From Pedobacter sp. (GTDB lineage: Bacteria > Bacteroidota > Bacteroidia > Sphingobacteriales > Sphingobacteriaceae): a stretch of DNA of 64,000 nt. The position numbers were made by a program, and so were the translations under genes. The stretch lies in the NCBI GenBank assembly GCA_031119475.1, contig JAVHXV010000002.1, positions 310,001 through 374,000 on the forward strand, read 5' to 3'. The notes under the pieces are model-generated. The model was not told the origin of the DNA. It saw only the letters and a list, made by a program, of their open reading frames with translations, and did no database searches. Positions 50,924-60,148 of this stretch are shown one piece after another (the first letter of the stretch is position 1; each line of letters opens with the position of its first letter).

Positions 50924-53137
50924 ATGGATTTTAAATCAGTAAAAGAGATGTTGAGAAGAGTATTGATGATTACGTTTACAGCCGCCGCACTGGCCTGTAG
51001 CGCTTCGCCCAAAGCCCAAAAAATGGTCGATGGGGTACAGAATATTACACCAGATGAACAGCAGAGTTTAGCCGTTAGACAGGTAGTTTCGTTAATAGAA
51101 AATTATAACTATAAACATATCAAGCTTAATGATTCGATTTCTTCGATTATCCTTGACCGCTACATCAAGGCCATGGATCCATCGAAATATTACTTTTTGG
51201 CCAGCGATATCGCTGAATTCGACAAGTTTAGAACTGAATTGGATGATGACCTGAGAAATGGTGACCTAAGTGCACCATTCTACATCTTCAATGTTTACCT
51301 GAAAAGATACAATGAGCGCATCGATTATTCGTTGGGACAGATCAAGGCCAAGTACGATTTTAACCAGAACGATACCTACACCTACGACCGTGAAAAGATG
51401 AATTGGGTGAGCAGCACCACTGCTTTGGACGACATCTGGAAAAAACGCGTCAAATATGAGCTCGTTAACCTGAAGATTGCGGGAACGGATGCAGCCAAAA
51501 ACATAGAAACGCTCACCAAGCGTTACCAGAACCTAAAATCGCAAGCTGCAAAATTCAATAACCAGGATGTATTCCAGATTTTAATGGACGCATTTACAGA
51601 GGCAATAGATCCGCATACCAATTATTTTAACCCTAGAAATGCCGAAGCTTTCAACATGGAAATGTCGCGCTCCCTAGAGGGAATTGGCGCTACTTTGCAG
51701 TTGGAAAATGAGGTGACCAAAATTGTTTCGATTGTTCCCGGAAGCCCCGCTTTCAAAAGCAAGCAGCTCAATGCCGGCGACCGTATTGTTGCCGTTGCAC
51801 AAGGAGCTACCGGAGAATTTGTAGATGTAATTGGTTGGAGGATTGATAACACCGTTTCGAAAATCAAGGGCCCTAAAGGCACAACCGTGCGATTAAAAGT
51901 GATCCCGGTTGGACAGGAACTTTCTGCAAAACCGATCATCGTAACCTTGGTCAGGGATAAAGTAATCTTGGCAGACCAGTCTGCTAAAAAGACTGTGAAA
52001 AGTGTGCAATCTGGAGAGGTAACCTATAAGATCGGGATCATAGATGTTCCTGCTTTTTATGCCGACTGGAAAGCGATGTACGCGGGCGATAAAAATTACA
52101 AGAGCACCACAAGGGATGTGAAATTGCTGATCGACAGCTTAAAGACCATTGACAAAGTTGATGCGATCGTGATGGACCTGCGTGCCAATGGCGGAGGTTC
52201 ATTGAATGAAGCGATTGATCTCACAGGATTATTTATAGATAAAGGGCCAGTGGTGCAGGTGAGGGACTACAACAACAATGTGAAGGTAAACGAAGACAAG
52301 GATGCAGGCGCAACATGGACAGGTCCGCTCGGCGTCATGATCGATAGGTTAAGTGCTTCGGCCTCAGAAATTTTTGCAGGCGCGATCCAAGATTATGGAA
52401 GAGGAGTGATTATGGGTACACAGACTTATGGAAAAGGAACGGTACAGCAGACCATTTCTTTAAATGACATGGTAGATCCTAAGATCTTGCAGGAAATGAT
52501 GAAAGTATTGGCAGCCAATAAGGTCAAAAATCCTAAAAATGGTGTTGTGCCAGGTTCTACCGTAATTTTGGATAAGGATGGGGTTCCCCAACTTGGACAA
52601 CTCAATTTAACCATGGCGAAATTTTACCGCGTTAATGGTACCAGTACCCAACATAAAGGTGTAACACCAGACTTTAATTTCCCATCTGTTTATCCATTGG
52701 ATAAGATTGGAGAAGATACAGAACCATCTGCTTTGCCTTTTGATGTGATCAAGCCTTCAAACTATGAAGCCGTAGCGAATTTGGCGATGCTGAAAAAGGA
52801 ATTGCAGAAACTGCACAATGACCGCATGAGCAGATCATTGGACAATAAAGCTCTCGAAGAAGACATTGCCGAGTCGAAAAAACGTGATGCAGAGGTTTCC
52901 GTTACCTTAAACGAAGCGAAGCTCAAAGCAGAGCGCGATGCCTTGGAATCTAAAAATCTGGCACGTTTAAATGCCATCAGACAGGCGAGGGGCTTAGCAC
53001 CGGTTAAAAAAGGTGACAAGGCTACAAAAGAAGAGCCTTTTGACTTTGTACAGGAAGAAAGCCTGAAAATTATGGCCGACCTGATGAAGATGACAGAAAA
53101 TACAAAGGTGACCAATGTACCGACCCTGAACAAATAG
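50924..53137 (+). CDS. prc: Carboxy-terminal (tail-specific) processing protease Prc
   Basis: Prc is a periplasmic S41 protease that trims C-termini and degrades tagged or misfolded envelope proteins. The 737-residue protein has an N-terminal signal segment (LMITFTAAALACS), a PDZ domain (IGATLQLENEVTKIVSIVPGSPAF) and the S41 core with catalytic Ser479 in RLSASASEIFAG, Asp490 and Lys504 in TYGKGTVQQ, at the same spacing as in E. coli Prc. The Glu/Lys-rich C-terminal domain matches DUF3340. A second ATG at 50948 would also serve. Confidence 0.94.
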   Translation: MDFKSVKEMLRRVLMITFTAAALACSASPKAQKMVDGVQNITPDEQQSLAVRQVVSLIENYNYKHIKLNDSISSIILDRYIKAMDPSKYYFLASDIAEFDKFRTELDDDLRNGDLSAPFYIFNVYLKRYNERIDYSLGQIKAKYDFNQNDTYTYDREKMNWVSSTTALDDIWKKRVKYELVNLKIAGTDAAKNIETLTKRYQNLKSQAAKFNNQDVFQILMDAFTEAIDPHTNYFNPRNAEAFNMEMSRSLEGIGATLQLENEVTKIVSIVPGSPAFKSKQLNAGDRIVAVAQGATGEFVDVIGWRIDNTVSKIKGPKGTTVRLKVIPVGQELSAKPIIVTLVRDKVILADQSAKKTVKSVQSGEVTYKIGIIDVPAFYADWKAMYAGDKNYKSTTRDVKLLIDSLKTIDKVDAIVMDLRANGGGSLNEAIDLTGLFIDKGPVVQVRDYNNNVKVNEDKDAGATWTGPLGVMIDRLSASASEIFAGAIQDYGRGVIMGTQTYGKGTVQQTISLNDMVDPKILQEMMKVLAANKVKNPKNGVVPGSTVILDKDGVPQLGQLNLTMAKFYRVNGTSTQHKGVTPDFNFPSVYPLDKIGEDTEPSALPFDVIKPSNYEAVANLAMLKKELQKLHNDRMSRSLDNKALEEDIAESKKRDAEVSVTLNEAKLKAERDALESKNLARLNAIRQARGLAPVKKGDKATKEEPFDFVQEESLKIMADLMKMTENTKVTNVPTLNK

Positions 53138-53158
53138 GAGCAATGTCTCAAATCCATA

Positions 53159-53195
53159 AAAAAAAGCCCTTTCAGGTAACGAAAGGGCTTTTTTT
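53159..53195 (+). terminator. Intrinsic terminator after prc
   Basis: AAAAAAAGCCCTTTC and GAAAGGGCTTTTTTT form a 15-bp stem with loop AGGTAAC. The palindrome at 53200 follows at once. Confidence 0.93.
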
Positions 53196-53199
53196 ATGG

Positions 53200-53229
53200 A
53201 CCTCGCAGGTTCTTAAGAACCTGCGAGGT
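53200..53229. repeat. 30-bp perfect palindrome, copy 2
   Basis: The 15-nt arms ACCTCGCAGGTTCTT and complement are identical to the central 30 bp of the palindrome at 36797-36834. It lies between the prc terminator and the SPFH gene stop. Confidence 0.92.
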
Positions 53230-53236
53230 TGTCTAA

Positions 53237-54172
53237 TTATTTCTTTTTCTTTTCATTTTCATGGCTCAATTGCATCGCCATCATCTCTTTCATGGTCTTG
53301 TTCATGCCTTCGGTAGATCCATCTAGGAAAATCACATTGCCTTCGCTAAATTCAGCAAATTGCTTGATTGCCTCTGTCCACATGGTGAAAAGAATAACCG
53401 AAGTATCCAGATTGGCCTGTTGCATCTCTTGAGCGGCATTGGTCATCCCTTTGGCCACTTCTTCCCTAAAGAGTGCAATCCCTTGTCCACGGAGCTGTGC
53501 GGCTTCTCTTTCCGCCGTTGCGGCAATCTTGATCGCATTTCCATCCGCCTCTGCGGCTTTTGTCTTCGTGATCAACAAGGCCTGACCTTCGTTTTCGGCA
53601 GCAGCTTTGAGGTTGTTCGATGCCACAACGCGGCTCATGGAGCGCATGATCTCATCGTCAAAAGTAATGTCATTCAATTGAAGGTCCTGCAGGTGATAGC
53701 CCCAGCTTTCCAATACTTGGTCTATCTGATGCTTCACATGTTCTACAATTTCATTTCGCTGCGCCAATACATTAGCCTGTTTCTGCGTAGCCACATAGGC
53801 ACGGATAGAACCTTCGATGGTACGGATCAGGGCCTGCATCAGGTTGCTGGCATCCACAAACTTAAAAGCCACATTTTTAATGGTTTCCTCATCGTGGTTG
53901 AGTACAGAATACAGTAACATGGCCTTGAAGTACACATTGGCCTGATCGTGCGTAACGGCCTGAAAGGAAAGTTCGACCGAACGGTTCTGAATGGAAATCC
54001 GAGAATGGATCTGTTCGATCAAAGGAATTTTTAGGTTAAGTCCGGGATGGAGCTGACGGCGGTACTTTCCAAAAACGGTAATGACCGCTATCGTGCCCTG
54101 TCTTACCGTTACAAAAGAACTAAAAAGGACCACGAGCGCCAAAAACAGCAAGATATAAGGTGCGTAAAGCAT
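53237..54172 (-). CDS. SPFH/Band 7 (slipin-type) membrane protein
   Basis: The product (311 residues from the ATG at 54172) has an N-terminal membrane segment (YAPYILLFLALVVLFSSFV), then the prohibitin-homology domain (VRQGTIAVITVFGKYRRQLHPGLNLKIPLIEQ), a charged helical stretch (ENEGQALLITKTKAAEADGNAIKIAATAEREAAQL) for oligomerisation and a Lys-rich tail. SPFH proteins build ring-like membrane scaffolds and often modulate proteases; it lies beside prc, though convergent. The upstream ATG at 54208 adds only polar residues. Confidence 0.9.
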   Translation of the reverse strand: MLYAPYILLFLALVVLFSSFVTVRQGTIAVITVFGKYRRQLHPGLNLKIPLIEQIHSRISIQNRSVELSFQAVTHDQANVYFKAMLLYSVLNHDEETIKNVAFKFVDASNLMQALIRTIEGSIRAYVATQKQANVLAQRNEIVEHVKHQIDQVLESWGYHLQDLQLNDITFDDEIMRSMSRVVASNNLKAAAENEGQALLITKTKAAEADGNAIKIAATAEREAAQLRGQGIALFREEVAKGMTNAAQEMQQANLDTSVILFTMWTEAIKQFAEFSEGNVIFLDGSTEGMNKTMKEMMAMQLSHENEKKKK

Positions 54173-54346
54173 AATGATGGGTTTAAAATGATGATCAATA
54201 TTAGGCAAAAAAGAATGAATTGCAAAGCAGAACTTTGGCTATCAAAATTGCTTCAGAGACCCTTCACTTCGCTATACCCAGTGCTCGGGATGACCACTCC
54301 AAACAAAATTCTCTTTATTGCTGTTATTACCCATAAATCTAAAATC

Positions 54347-54532
54347 ATGAATGTAAAAAGAACTTTTGGAACCATCCTTACAATTTTGGGCATTATTGGG
54401 CTCATTTGGGCTGGAGTTGGATTTGTTCAGCATACCATGGGCGGCCGTGAGCTGGTCATTGTTGGGATCATAGGCATTATCTTTTTCTTTGCAGGGATTG
54501 GACTGGTGAGGAATACCAAAGACGAGTCCTGA
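54347..54532 (+). CDS. Small two-helix membrane protein
   Basis: The 61-codon frame encodes MNVKRTFGTILTILGIIGLI, a basic N-terminus leading into a hydrophobic helix, then HTMGGRELVI and a second helix (VGIIGIIFFFAGIGLV), ending NTKDES. It resembles conserved short Bacteroidota membrane proteins; function unknown. The longer frame from 54047 covers the start of the SPFH gene in antisense and is rejected. Convergent with the CapA-like gene, 4 bp apart. Confidence 0.75.
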   Translation: MNVKRTFGTILTILGIIGLIWAGVGFVQHTMGGRELVIVGIIGIIFFFAGIGLVRNTKDES

Positions 54533-54536
54533 TCGG

Positions 54537-55637
54537 TCAATTGGCCAATTTGATTGTCCCGTCGGCTTCAAATTTTAATCCGTTCCCGGGAAAATCCAAT
54601 TGTGTCAAGGCTTCCATCTTTTTAAAGGCGGTATGGTTCTCGTCTAGCGTAAGCCGATTGATCTTATCCTGTTTGACAGAGATCACATTTGCGCGGAGAA
54701 AATCACCCTGGGCATTCAGCTTTAACTGTAAGAGCGGTGCAAATCCGTTTGGGCCCTTGAGGCTGAACAGGCCATAAGTGCAAAAGTTGCCGAGGCTATA
54801 GGCAATGAACTTGTTTTTATAGACCTCGACCGCACGGGTTACATGCGGTCCGTGCCCCAACACCACATCTGCCCCTGCATCGATCACGGCATGCGCAAAG
54901 GCATATACATTGCCCCTATTTTCTTTGAAGAAAATTTCGGTCTTTCGGGTAACGCGCTCAAAATTTGCACCTTCGCCACCGCCATGAAAGGAAACGATCA
55001 CCATATCGGCCTGTTGTTTCAATTGGCCGACCAAAAGCTTGGCGCTATCGATGTTCTTGATCGAAACCGTATTTTCATTGGGCGCAAATGCACAGAAAGC
55101 ATAACGAACGCTATCAAGTTCGAAAATTTCAAATGGCTTGTCCAGCTGACCGGCATAATGGAACTGTAGCGAATCTAATATTCGGGCCGTATTTTTTCGT
55201 CCTTTCGAGTCGAAATCGCCAACATGGTTATTGGCAATGCTCAACAGGTTAAATCCTGCTTTTTTATAAATTGCGGCATAGCGATCGGGCATGCGAAAGG
55301 CATAGCAACTATTCGGGTTGAGGCCCTTACATTTACTTGAATTTCCGCTATTGAGGAAGCAGCCTTCGAGGTTTCCGAACACGATGTCTCCTTTTAGGAA
55401 AGGACTTACCGCCGAAAAACTGTTCACGGCATCGTCTGGGGGCAAGTTCAGCTTGCTGGGAAAGGCAGAGCCGAGCATCATGTCGCCTACGGCCGTGATG
55501 TTGATCGTATCTTTGATTTTTCTGATCTTTATGGAATCGGCAAGTTCCTGCGAAACCATAACCTTTCTTTCCTGGCAGCTCATGAGCAGGTAAGTACCTA
55601 AAATCGAAAAGAGGGAAAGGGCAATGAGCTTCTTCAT
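54537..55637 (-). CDS. CapA-like (PGA_cap) metallophosphatase-fold lipoprotein
   Basis: The 366-residue lipoprotein (lipobox LGTYLLMSC) has the CapA pattern: INITAVGDMMLGSAFPSK, the FGNLEGCFL motif, SIANNHVGDFDSKGRKN, ADMVIVSFHGGGEGANFE, and GADVVLGHGPHVTRAVEVYKNKFIAYSLGNF. CapA proteins belong to the calcineurin-like fold used in poly-gamma-glutamate synthesis or in hydrolysis; the actual substrate is unknown and no other capsule gene is adjacent. The start at 55637 begins at the signal peptide (MKKLIALSLFSIL). Confidence 0.88.
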   Translation of the reverse strand: MKKLIALSLFSILGTYLLMSCQERKVMVSQELADSIKIRKIKDTINITAVGDMMLGSAFPSKLNLPPDDAVNSFSAVSPFLKGDIVFGNLEGCFLNSGNSSKCKGLNPNSCYAFRMPDRYAAIYKKAGFNLLSIANNHVGDFDSKGRKNTARILDSLQFHYAGQLDKPFEIFELDSVRYAFCAFAPNENTVSIKNIDSAKLLVGQLKQQADMVIVSFHGGGEGANFERVTRKTEIFFKENRGNVYAFAHAVIDAGADVVLGHGPHVTRAVEVYKNKFIAYSLGNFCTYGLFSLKGPNGFAPLLQLKLNAQGDFLRANVISVKQDKINRLTLDENHTAFKKMEALTQLDFPGNGLKFEADGTIKLAN

Positions 55638-55647
55638 AGGTTGGGCA

Positions 55648-55675
55648 TAAAAAAATCCCCCAAAAAGGAGGATCT
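55648..55675 (-). terminator. Terminator of the NlpC/P60 gene
   Basis: On the minus strand, ATCCTCC-TTTTT-GGGGGAT (one mismatch) is followed by TTTTTTA. It lies between the NlpC/P60 gene and the CapA-like gene. Confidence 0.65.
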
Positions 55676-55751
55676 GTATAATTTTGTTAACTGTCAATTA
55701 AGAACTAGAAACTAAGAACTGAAAACTGCGAACTGACAACTGTAAACTGGA

Positions 55752-56303
55752 CTATTCTTCAACAAAGTCCTTCTTAGCTGGTTCCAAAATCCTGCCGCCT
55801 TTAAAGAAGGTCCTTGAATAATAAGGCTCATTCAGGTTGCTGATTTTTACACCTCTTGAAGAAGAGGCATGTGCGAAACGGTTATCGCCAAGGTATACGC
55901 CCACATGTGAAATCCTACGGCCATTTCCCCTAAAGAAAACCAGGTCGCCTTCCCTAAGTTCATCTTTTGATAAAGGCATGGTCATACCGAAGATATCGCC
56001 AGAATTTCTTAAAATATTGGTGTTAAAGACTTTGTCGTAGATGGCTTTGGCAAAAGCCGAGCAGTCTATTCCTTTTTTGGTATTGCCTCCGAAGTGATAC
56101 GGTGTGCCGATCCATTCGTAGATAAATTTATAAAGCTTGAGGTTAGAAGTGGCATTTACCGCTACGCCCATTACCTGCGAAAAATATTGCGAGGCGAGGT
56201 TATCTGGGTCTTCTAGTTTATTTTCTTTGGTCTTGTTTTGGGCTTGAACAGCAGTGAAGCTGAAGAGAACGATAATTATCGAAAACAAAAACTTTTTATT
56301 CAT
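55752..56303 (-). CDS. NlpC/P60 family peptidoglycan hydrolase (C40)
   Basis: The 183-residue protein has a signal peptide (IIIVLFSFTAVQAQ) and an NlpC/P60 domain with catalytic Cys81 in KKGIDCSAFAKAIY, His133 in ISHVGVYLGDNRFAH and the third polar residue at His145. Such cysteine peptidases cut the peptidoglycan stem peptide. No substrate-binding SH3 domain is present in the short N-terminal part. A gap of about 775 bp separates it from the divergent pdhA. Confidence 0.92.
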   Translation of the reverse strand: MNKKFLFSIIIVLFSFTAVQAQNKTKENKLEDPDNLASQYFSQVMGVAVNATSNLKLYKFIYEWIGTPYHFGGNTKKGIDCSAFAKAIYDKVFNTNILRNSGDIFGMTMPLSKDELREGDLVFFRGNGRRISHVGVYLGDNRFAHASSSRGVKISNLNEPYYSRTFFKGGRILEPAKKDFVEE

Positions 56304-56523
56304 GTTATACTGTTAAGTTTGGGTAAATGACACTTACACTTAAACGTACACCACTACGGGCTTATTGTCAGCTTGCAAAGTTAGCTTAAATTAGGCGGTT
56401 TTGCAAATGTTTGAACTAATATAAGCAAGTTATTCACATTCCACATGTTTTTTGAATTTTTTTCTTTGGCTAAATGCTAAATGAGAACACATGCTGGTGC
56501 TGCAAATCGCAAAGCTAAACGCC

Positions 56524-56606
56524 ATTGCTTGTTTGCTTTGTGTCTTTGTGGTGCCAAGAACCGGTCATCTGTCAATAACCACAAAGACACGATGTGCACA
56601 AGCAAT
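56524..56606. repeat. Large imperfect hairpin (22 paired bp)
   Basis: ATTGCTTGT pairs with ACAAGCAAT, and inside it GTGTCTTTGTGGT (56540-56552) pairs with ACCACAAAGACAC (56578-56590). Both strands between the stems are 7 nt; the loop is 25 nt. It lies in the gene-free gap 56304-57079, where only this hairpin and the array at 56710 are notable; ORFs there look spurious. Confidence 0.75.
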
Positions 56607-56709
56607 TGATCTCAAATCAGTTGCATTGCTTTACGGTCAGTTTGTTGCTACAGCTACAGATCTATCCTTCCGTCGATGGCCAGCCGGTCTATATTCGGTG
56701 TTCCTTCAG

Positions 56710-56753
56710 TATAGTCTCGGTATAGTCTCGGTATAGTCTCGGTACTATCTCGG
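56710..56753. repeat. 11-bp tandem array TATAGTCTCGG
   Basis: Four head-to-tail 11-bp units start at 56710, 56721, 56732 and 56743; the fourth reads TACTATCTCGG. An inverted partial copy (TATACCGAGACTACCGAG, 56787-56804) follows 33 bp later and could pair with the array. Confidence 0.85.
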
Positions 56754-57038
56754 TAAAACTGCGTTTTATCGGACTGTCACTGAATATATACCGAGACTAC
56801 CGAGTATTGGAGGAACATGCAGCGCAATTTGAAGGATGATAAAGCTGTTCCAAATAAATCGCTCAACAGAATTTAATTTTATGTTGGGCAAACAGGAGCC
56901 ATTAAATCTTAAGCTGCATATTGGCAACAAAAAATAATAATGGGACATTGCCTAAAATGGTTTTTTGGAAGCCTAATTGCTGTTGTAACATTCCTATTTT
57001 TATACCAAAAACCTTATCAGAAATTGCATAAAAAAAGT

Positions 57039-57046
57039 TAGATTTG
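57039..57046 (+). promoter_or_regulatory. -7 element of pdhA
   Basis: TAGATTTG fits TAnnTTTG and lies 33 bp before the preferred ATG (57080). The ATG at 57044 lies inside it and is therefore unlikely to be used. Confidence 0.5.
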
Positions 57047-57079
57047 TCTCCGTTAATCAAAAATCAATACACCAACATA

Positions 57080-58075
57080 ATGAGTGCAGTAGAAATTAAT
57101 AAGGATACCTATTTGAAGTGGTTCGAATCAATGTTGTTAATGCGGAAGTTCGAAGAGAAGACCGGACAACTTTATGGGCAACAAAAAATTCGTGGATTTT
57201 GCCACTTATATATCGGCCAGGAAGCTGTTGTAGCAGGTGCAATTTCAGCCATGCAGAAAGGAGATTCGATGATTACCACTTATCGCGACCATGCCCATGC
57301 ACTTGCGTTGGGACTGAGTGCGAACAGCATCATGGCAGAAATGTATGGTAAGATTACAGGATGCTCAAAGGGGAAAGGCGGTTCGATGCACATTTTCAGT
57401 AAAGAGCATAATTTTTATGGTGGACATGGTATTGTTGGCGGACAGATCCCTTTGGGTGCAGGTATTGCCTTTGCCGAAAAATATAAAGGCACAAACAACG
57501 TAAACATCTGCTACATGGGCGATGGAGCAGTTCGTCAGGGTGCACTTAACGAAACTTTCAACATGGCCATGCTCTGGAAACTTCCAGTAGTTTTCGTTTG
57601 CGAAAACAATGGTTATGCCATGGGAACTTCTGTACAACGTACCACCAACATGACTGATATCTATAAAATTGGCCTTGGTTTCGATATGCCATGTGCGCCA
57701 GTAGATGGAATGGATCCAGTAGCCGTACACAACGCCATGGACGAGGCCATCCAACGTGCCCGTAATGGCGAAGGACCGACGTTCTTGGAAATGCGGACCT
57801 ACCGTTACCGTGGACATTCCATGTCAGATCCTGCAAAATATAGGACTAAGGAAGAGCTGGAGACCTATAAATCTAAAGATCCGATTGAGCAGGTGAAAGA
57901 AGTGATCCTGAAAGAGAAATATGCCGATGAAAACTGGGTCAACGAAATTGAGGAAAAAGTAAAGGCAACGGTAGAGGAATCGGTAAAATTTGCCGAAGAA
58001 TCGCCATGGCCAGAACCTGCTGAGCTCTATAAAGATGTTTATGTGCAGGCAGACTATCCTTACCAAGACAATTAA
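57080..58075 (+). CDS. pdhA: Pyruvate dehydrogenase E1 component, alpha subunit
   Basis: E1-alpha forms the thiamine-diphosphate site with E1-beta and decarboxylates pyruvate. The 331-residue protein has MRKFEEKTGQLYGQQKIRGF, TYRDHAHALALG, GKGGSMHIFSKEHNFYGGHG, the ThDP motif GDGAVRQGALNETFNMA with later ENNGYAMGTS, and the phosphorylation-loop-like YRYRGHSMSDPAKYR. E2 follows after 32 bp. No E1-beta gene is present here, so it must lie elsewhere. Confidence 0.95.
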   Translation: MSAVEINKDTYLKWFESMLLMRKFEEKTGQLYGQQKIRGFCHLYIGQEAVVAGAISAMQKGDSMITTYRDHAHALALGLSANSIMAEMYGKITGCSKGKGGSMHIFSKEHNFYGGHGIVGGQIPLGAGIAFAEKYKGTNNVNICYMGDGAVRQGALNETFNMAMLWKLPVVFVCENNGYAMGTSVQRTTNMTDIYKIGLGFDMPCAPVDGMDPVAVHNAMDEAIQRARNGEGPTFLEMRTYRYRGHSMSDPAKYRTKEELETYKSKDPIEQVKEVILKEKYADENWVNEIEEKVKATVEESVKFAEESPWPEPAELYKDVYVQADYPYQDN

Positions 58076-58107
58076 TCAAAAGACACGCATTACAATAGAT
58101 ATAATAA

Positions 58108-59790
58108 ATGGCTGATATAGTAAAAATGCCCAAAATGAGCGATACCATGACCGAAGGGGTAATGGCGAAGTGGCATAAAAAAGTAGGCGATAAAGTTAAG
58201 AGCGGCGATGTTTTGGCCGAAGTGGAAACTGATAAGGCCACGATGGACCTGGAATCCTATTGGGACGGCACGCTGTTGTTTGTAGGCGTTGAAGAAGGCA
58301 AAGCGGTTCCCGTTGATGCCGTAATTGCCGTAATTGGTAAAGAAGGAGAGGATTATAAGGCAGCACTCGAAGCCGAGGGCGGTGCCAAAGAGCCTGAAAG
58401 TCCGAAGTCTGAAGCCCCGAAAGCTGAAGACCAGAAAGAAGTTGAAAGTGGAGAGCCCAAAGCCCAGGGCGGAGGCCTAAGCGAAGAAGAATTGAGCAAA
58501 AAAGGGATTACGGTTATTCGTATGCCTTTGCTAAGTGATACCATGACCGAAGGCGTAATTGCCGAATGGCATAAAAAAGTAGGCGATACGGTAAAAGATG
58601 ATGATGTGCTGGCCGATGTGGAAACCGATAAGGCGACCATGGAGGTAATGGGCTACGCAAGCGGCACGCTGTTGCACATTGGCGTAAACAAAGGTGAAGC
58701 TGCCAAAGTAAATGGAATTATTGCCATTGTTGGTCCGGAGGGGACAGATGTTTCGGGTATCCTTTCGCAAGGAACGAATCCCGCTGCCAAGTCAGAAGGT
58801 CCGAAGTCAGAAGGTCCGAAGTCAGAAAGTCCGAAGGCGGATGCCGCCCCATCAAAAGATGAAGCGCAGGAAGCCAAAACTGTTTCAAATGCCAATGGCG
58901 GAAGGATTATTGCATCGCCTTTGGCCAAAAAAATAGCTAAAGAAAAAGGCATTGACCTATCGCAGGTTGCCGGCAGTGCCGAAGGCGGAAGGATCATTAA
59001 GAAAGACATTGAGAATTATAAGGCTGCTCCAGCTAAGTCTGAAAGTCCGAAGTCTGAAAGTCCAAAGACAGATGCTATTGCACCTGTTATCCCAACCTAT
59101 GTTGGTGAAGAGAAATTTACCGAGGCACCGGTTTCGCAGATGCGGAAAGTAATAGCCAAGCGCTTGGCAGAAAGCTTATTTACTGCACCACATTTTTACC
59201 TCACGGTGAGCATCGATATGGATGGTGCAATTGCTGCACGTACACAGATCAATGCCATTGCGCCTGTTAAGGTATCGTTCAACGATTTGGTGATCAAGGC
59301 GGTTGCTGTAGCGTTGAAAAAGCATCCTGCAGTGAATTCGTCATGGGGCGGCGACAAAATCCGTTTTAACGAGCACACCAATATTGGCGTAGCCATGGCC
59401 GTAGAAGATGGGCTGTTGGTTCCGGTTGTCCGCTTTGCAGATGGCAAGTCATTGTCGCACATTTCTGCTGAAGTAAAAGAATTTGGTCAAAAGGCAAAAG
59501 CTAAAAAATTACAGCCTGCAGATTGGGAAGGCAGCACCTTTACTGTGTCCAACTTGGGCATGTTCGGTATCGATGAATTTACTTCCATCATCAACTCTCC
59601 AGATGGAGCTATTCTGTCAGTTGGGGCCATCCAACAGATCCCGGTAGTTAAAAACGGAGCTGTGGTGCCGGGAAATGTAATGAAACTGACCTTGGGCTGC
59701 GACCATCGCGTAGTAGATGGAGCCACGGGTGCCCAGTTCCTGCAGACCTTGAAAGGGCTGTTGGAAGAACCGATCAGGTTATTGGCTTAA
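58108..59790 (+). CDS. pdhC: Dihydrolipoamide acetyltransferase (E2 of pyruvate dehydrogenase)
   Basis: The 560-residue protein has two lipoyl domains (lipoylated Lys43 and Lys175, both in VETDKATM), a peripheral subunit-binding domain (RIIASPLAKKIAKEKGIDL), and a C-terminal acetyltransferase domain with His533 and Asp537 in CDHRVVDGATGAQFL. The linkers are Glu/Ser/Pro/Lys repeats based on SEGPKSE and SESPKS. E2 forms the core of the complex, passing the acetyl group to CoA. A terminator follows 40 bp after the stop. Confidence 0.95.
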   Translation: MADIVKMPKMSDTMTEGVMAKWHKKVGDKVKSGDVLAEVETDKATMDLESYWDGTLLFVGVEEGKAVPVDAVIAVIGKEGEDYKAALEAEGGAKEPESPKSEAPKAEDQKEVESGEPKAQGGGLSEEELSKKGITVIRMPLLSDTMTEGVIAEWHKKVGDTVKDDDVLADVETDKATMEVMGYASGTLLHIGVNKGEAAKVNGIIAIVGPEGTDVSGILSQGTNPAAKSEGPKSEGPKSESPKADAAPSKDEAQEAKTVSNANGGRIIASPLAKKIAKEKGIDLSQVAGSAEGGRIIKKDIENYKAAPAKSESPKSESPKTDAIAPVIPTYVGEEKFTEAPVSQMRKVIAKRLAESLFTAPHFYLTVSIDMDGAIAARTQINAIAPVKVSFNDLVIKAVAVALKKHPAVNSSWGGDKIRFNEHTNIGVAMAVEDGLLVPVVRFADGKSLSHISAEVKEFGQKAKAKKLQPADWEGSTFTVSNLGMFGIDEFTSIINSPDGAILSVGAIQQIPVVKNGAVVPGNVMKLTLGCDHRVVDGATGAQFLQTLKGLLEEPIRLLA

Positions 59791-59829
59791 GCGAGTAGCG
59801 ATTGGCGTTGAGCGTTAGTGAATGATATC

Positions 59830-59857
59830 AGGCTTCGATTATTCGGAGCCTTTTTTT
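59830..59857 (+). terminator. Intrinsic terminator after pdhC
   Basis: AGGCTTCGA, TTAT loop, TCGGAGCCT, then TTTTTTT; one G-U pair in the stem. Confidence 0.88.
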
Positions 59858-59942
59858 ATGGCGATGGAGAACGATTCCTACAGCCAAAAAAGTGGAAATA
59901 TTAGAAAGCTTTTTCTATATTTACAGAAGAAATAAAGTATAA

Positions 59943-60120
59943 AAGACATATAAATAGCGTTTAGCGAAAAAAGCCTGTATTCTGAAAGCTCGAAAATTCA
60001 AGATGCCTACAGGGAAGTTTAAGCTAACGTTCACGCACGGCGTGGGCGTTGCTTTGCTTTGTAGGTACGGGTGTCGAGCCCCGCAGAATACGAGCATGGT
60101 AACTAACCCACGTTTTTTTT
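59943..60120 (+). ncRNA. Structured duplicated element, copy 1 (leader or small RNA)
   Basis: This copy starts AAGACATATAAATAGCG and ends in eight T residues (60113-60120). It has a closing stem CCTACA (60006-60011)/TGTAGG (60060-60065). Inside it lies an 11-bp hairpin, AACGTTCACGC (60026-60036)/GCGTGGGCGTT (60040-60050), with loop ACG. CCCACG (60107-60112), immediately before the T tract, can instead pair with CGTGGG of that hairpin, giving alternative terminator-like folding. It lies 28 bp before the 64-residue gene. Matching sequence at 60463 supports function; the family is unrecognised. Confidence 0.6.
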
Positions 60121-60148
60121 ATGCCAAAATTTTTTTGATACCACGACC

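Noticed and set aside
56491..56736. 81-codon plus-strand ORF in the gap before pdhA
   Set aside because: It runs through the hairpin and into the 11-bp array and has no promoter or recognisable domain.
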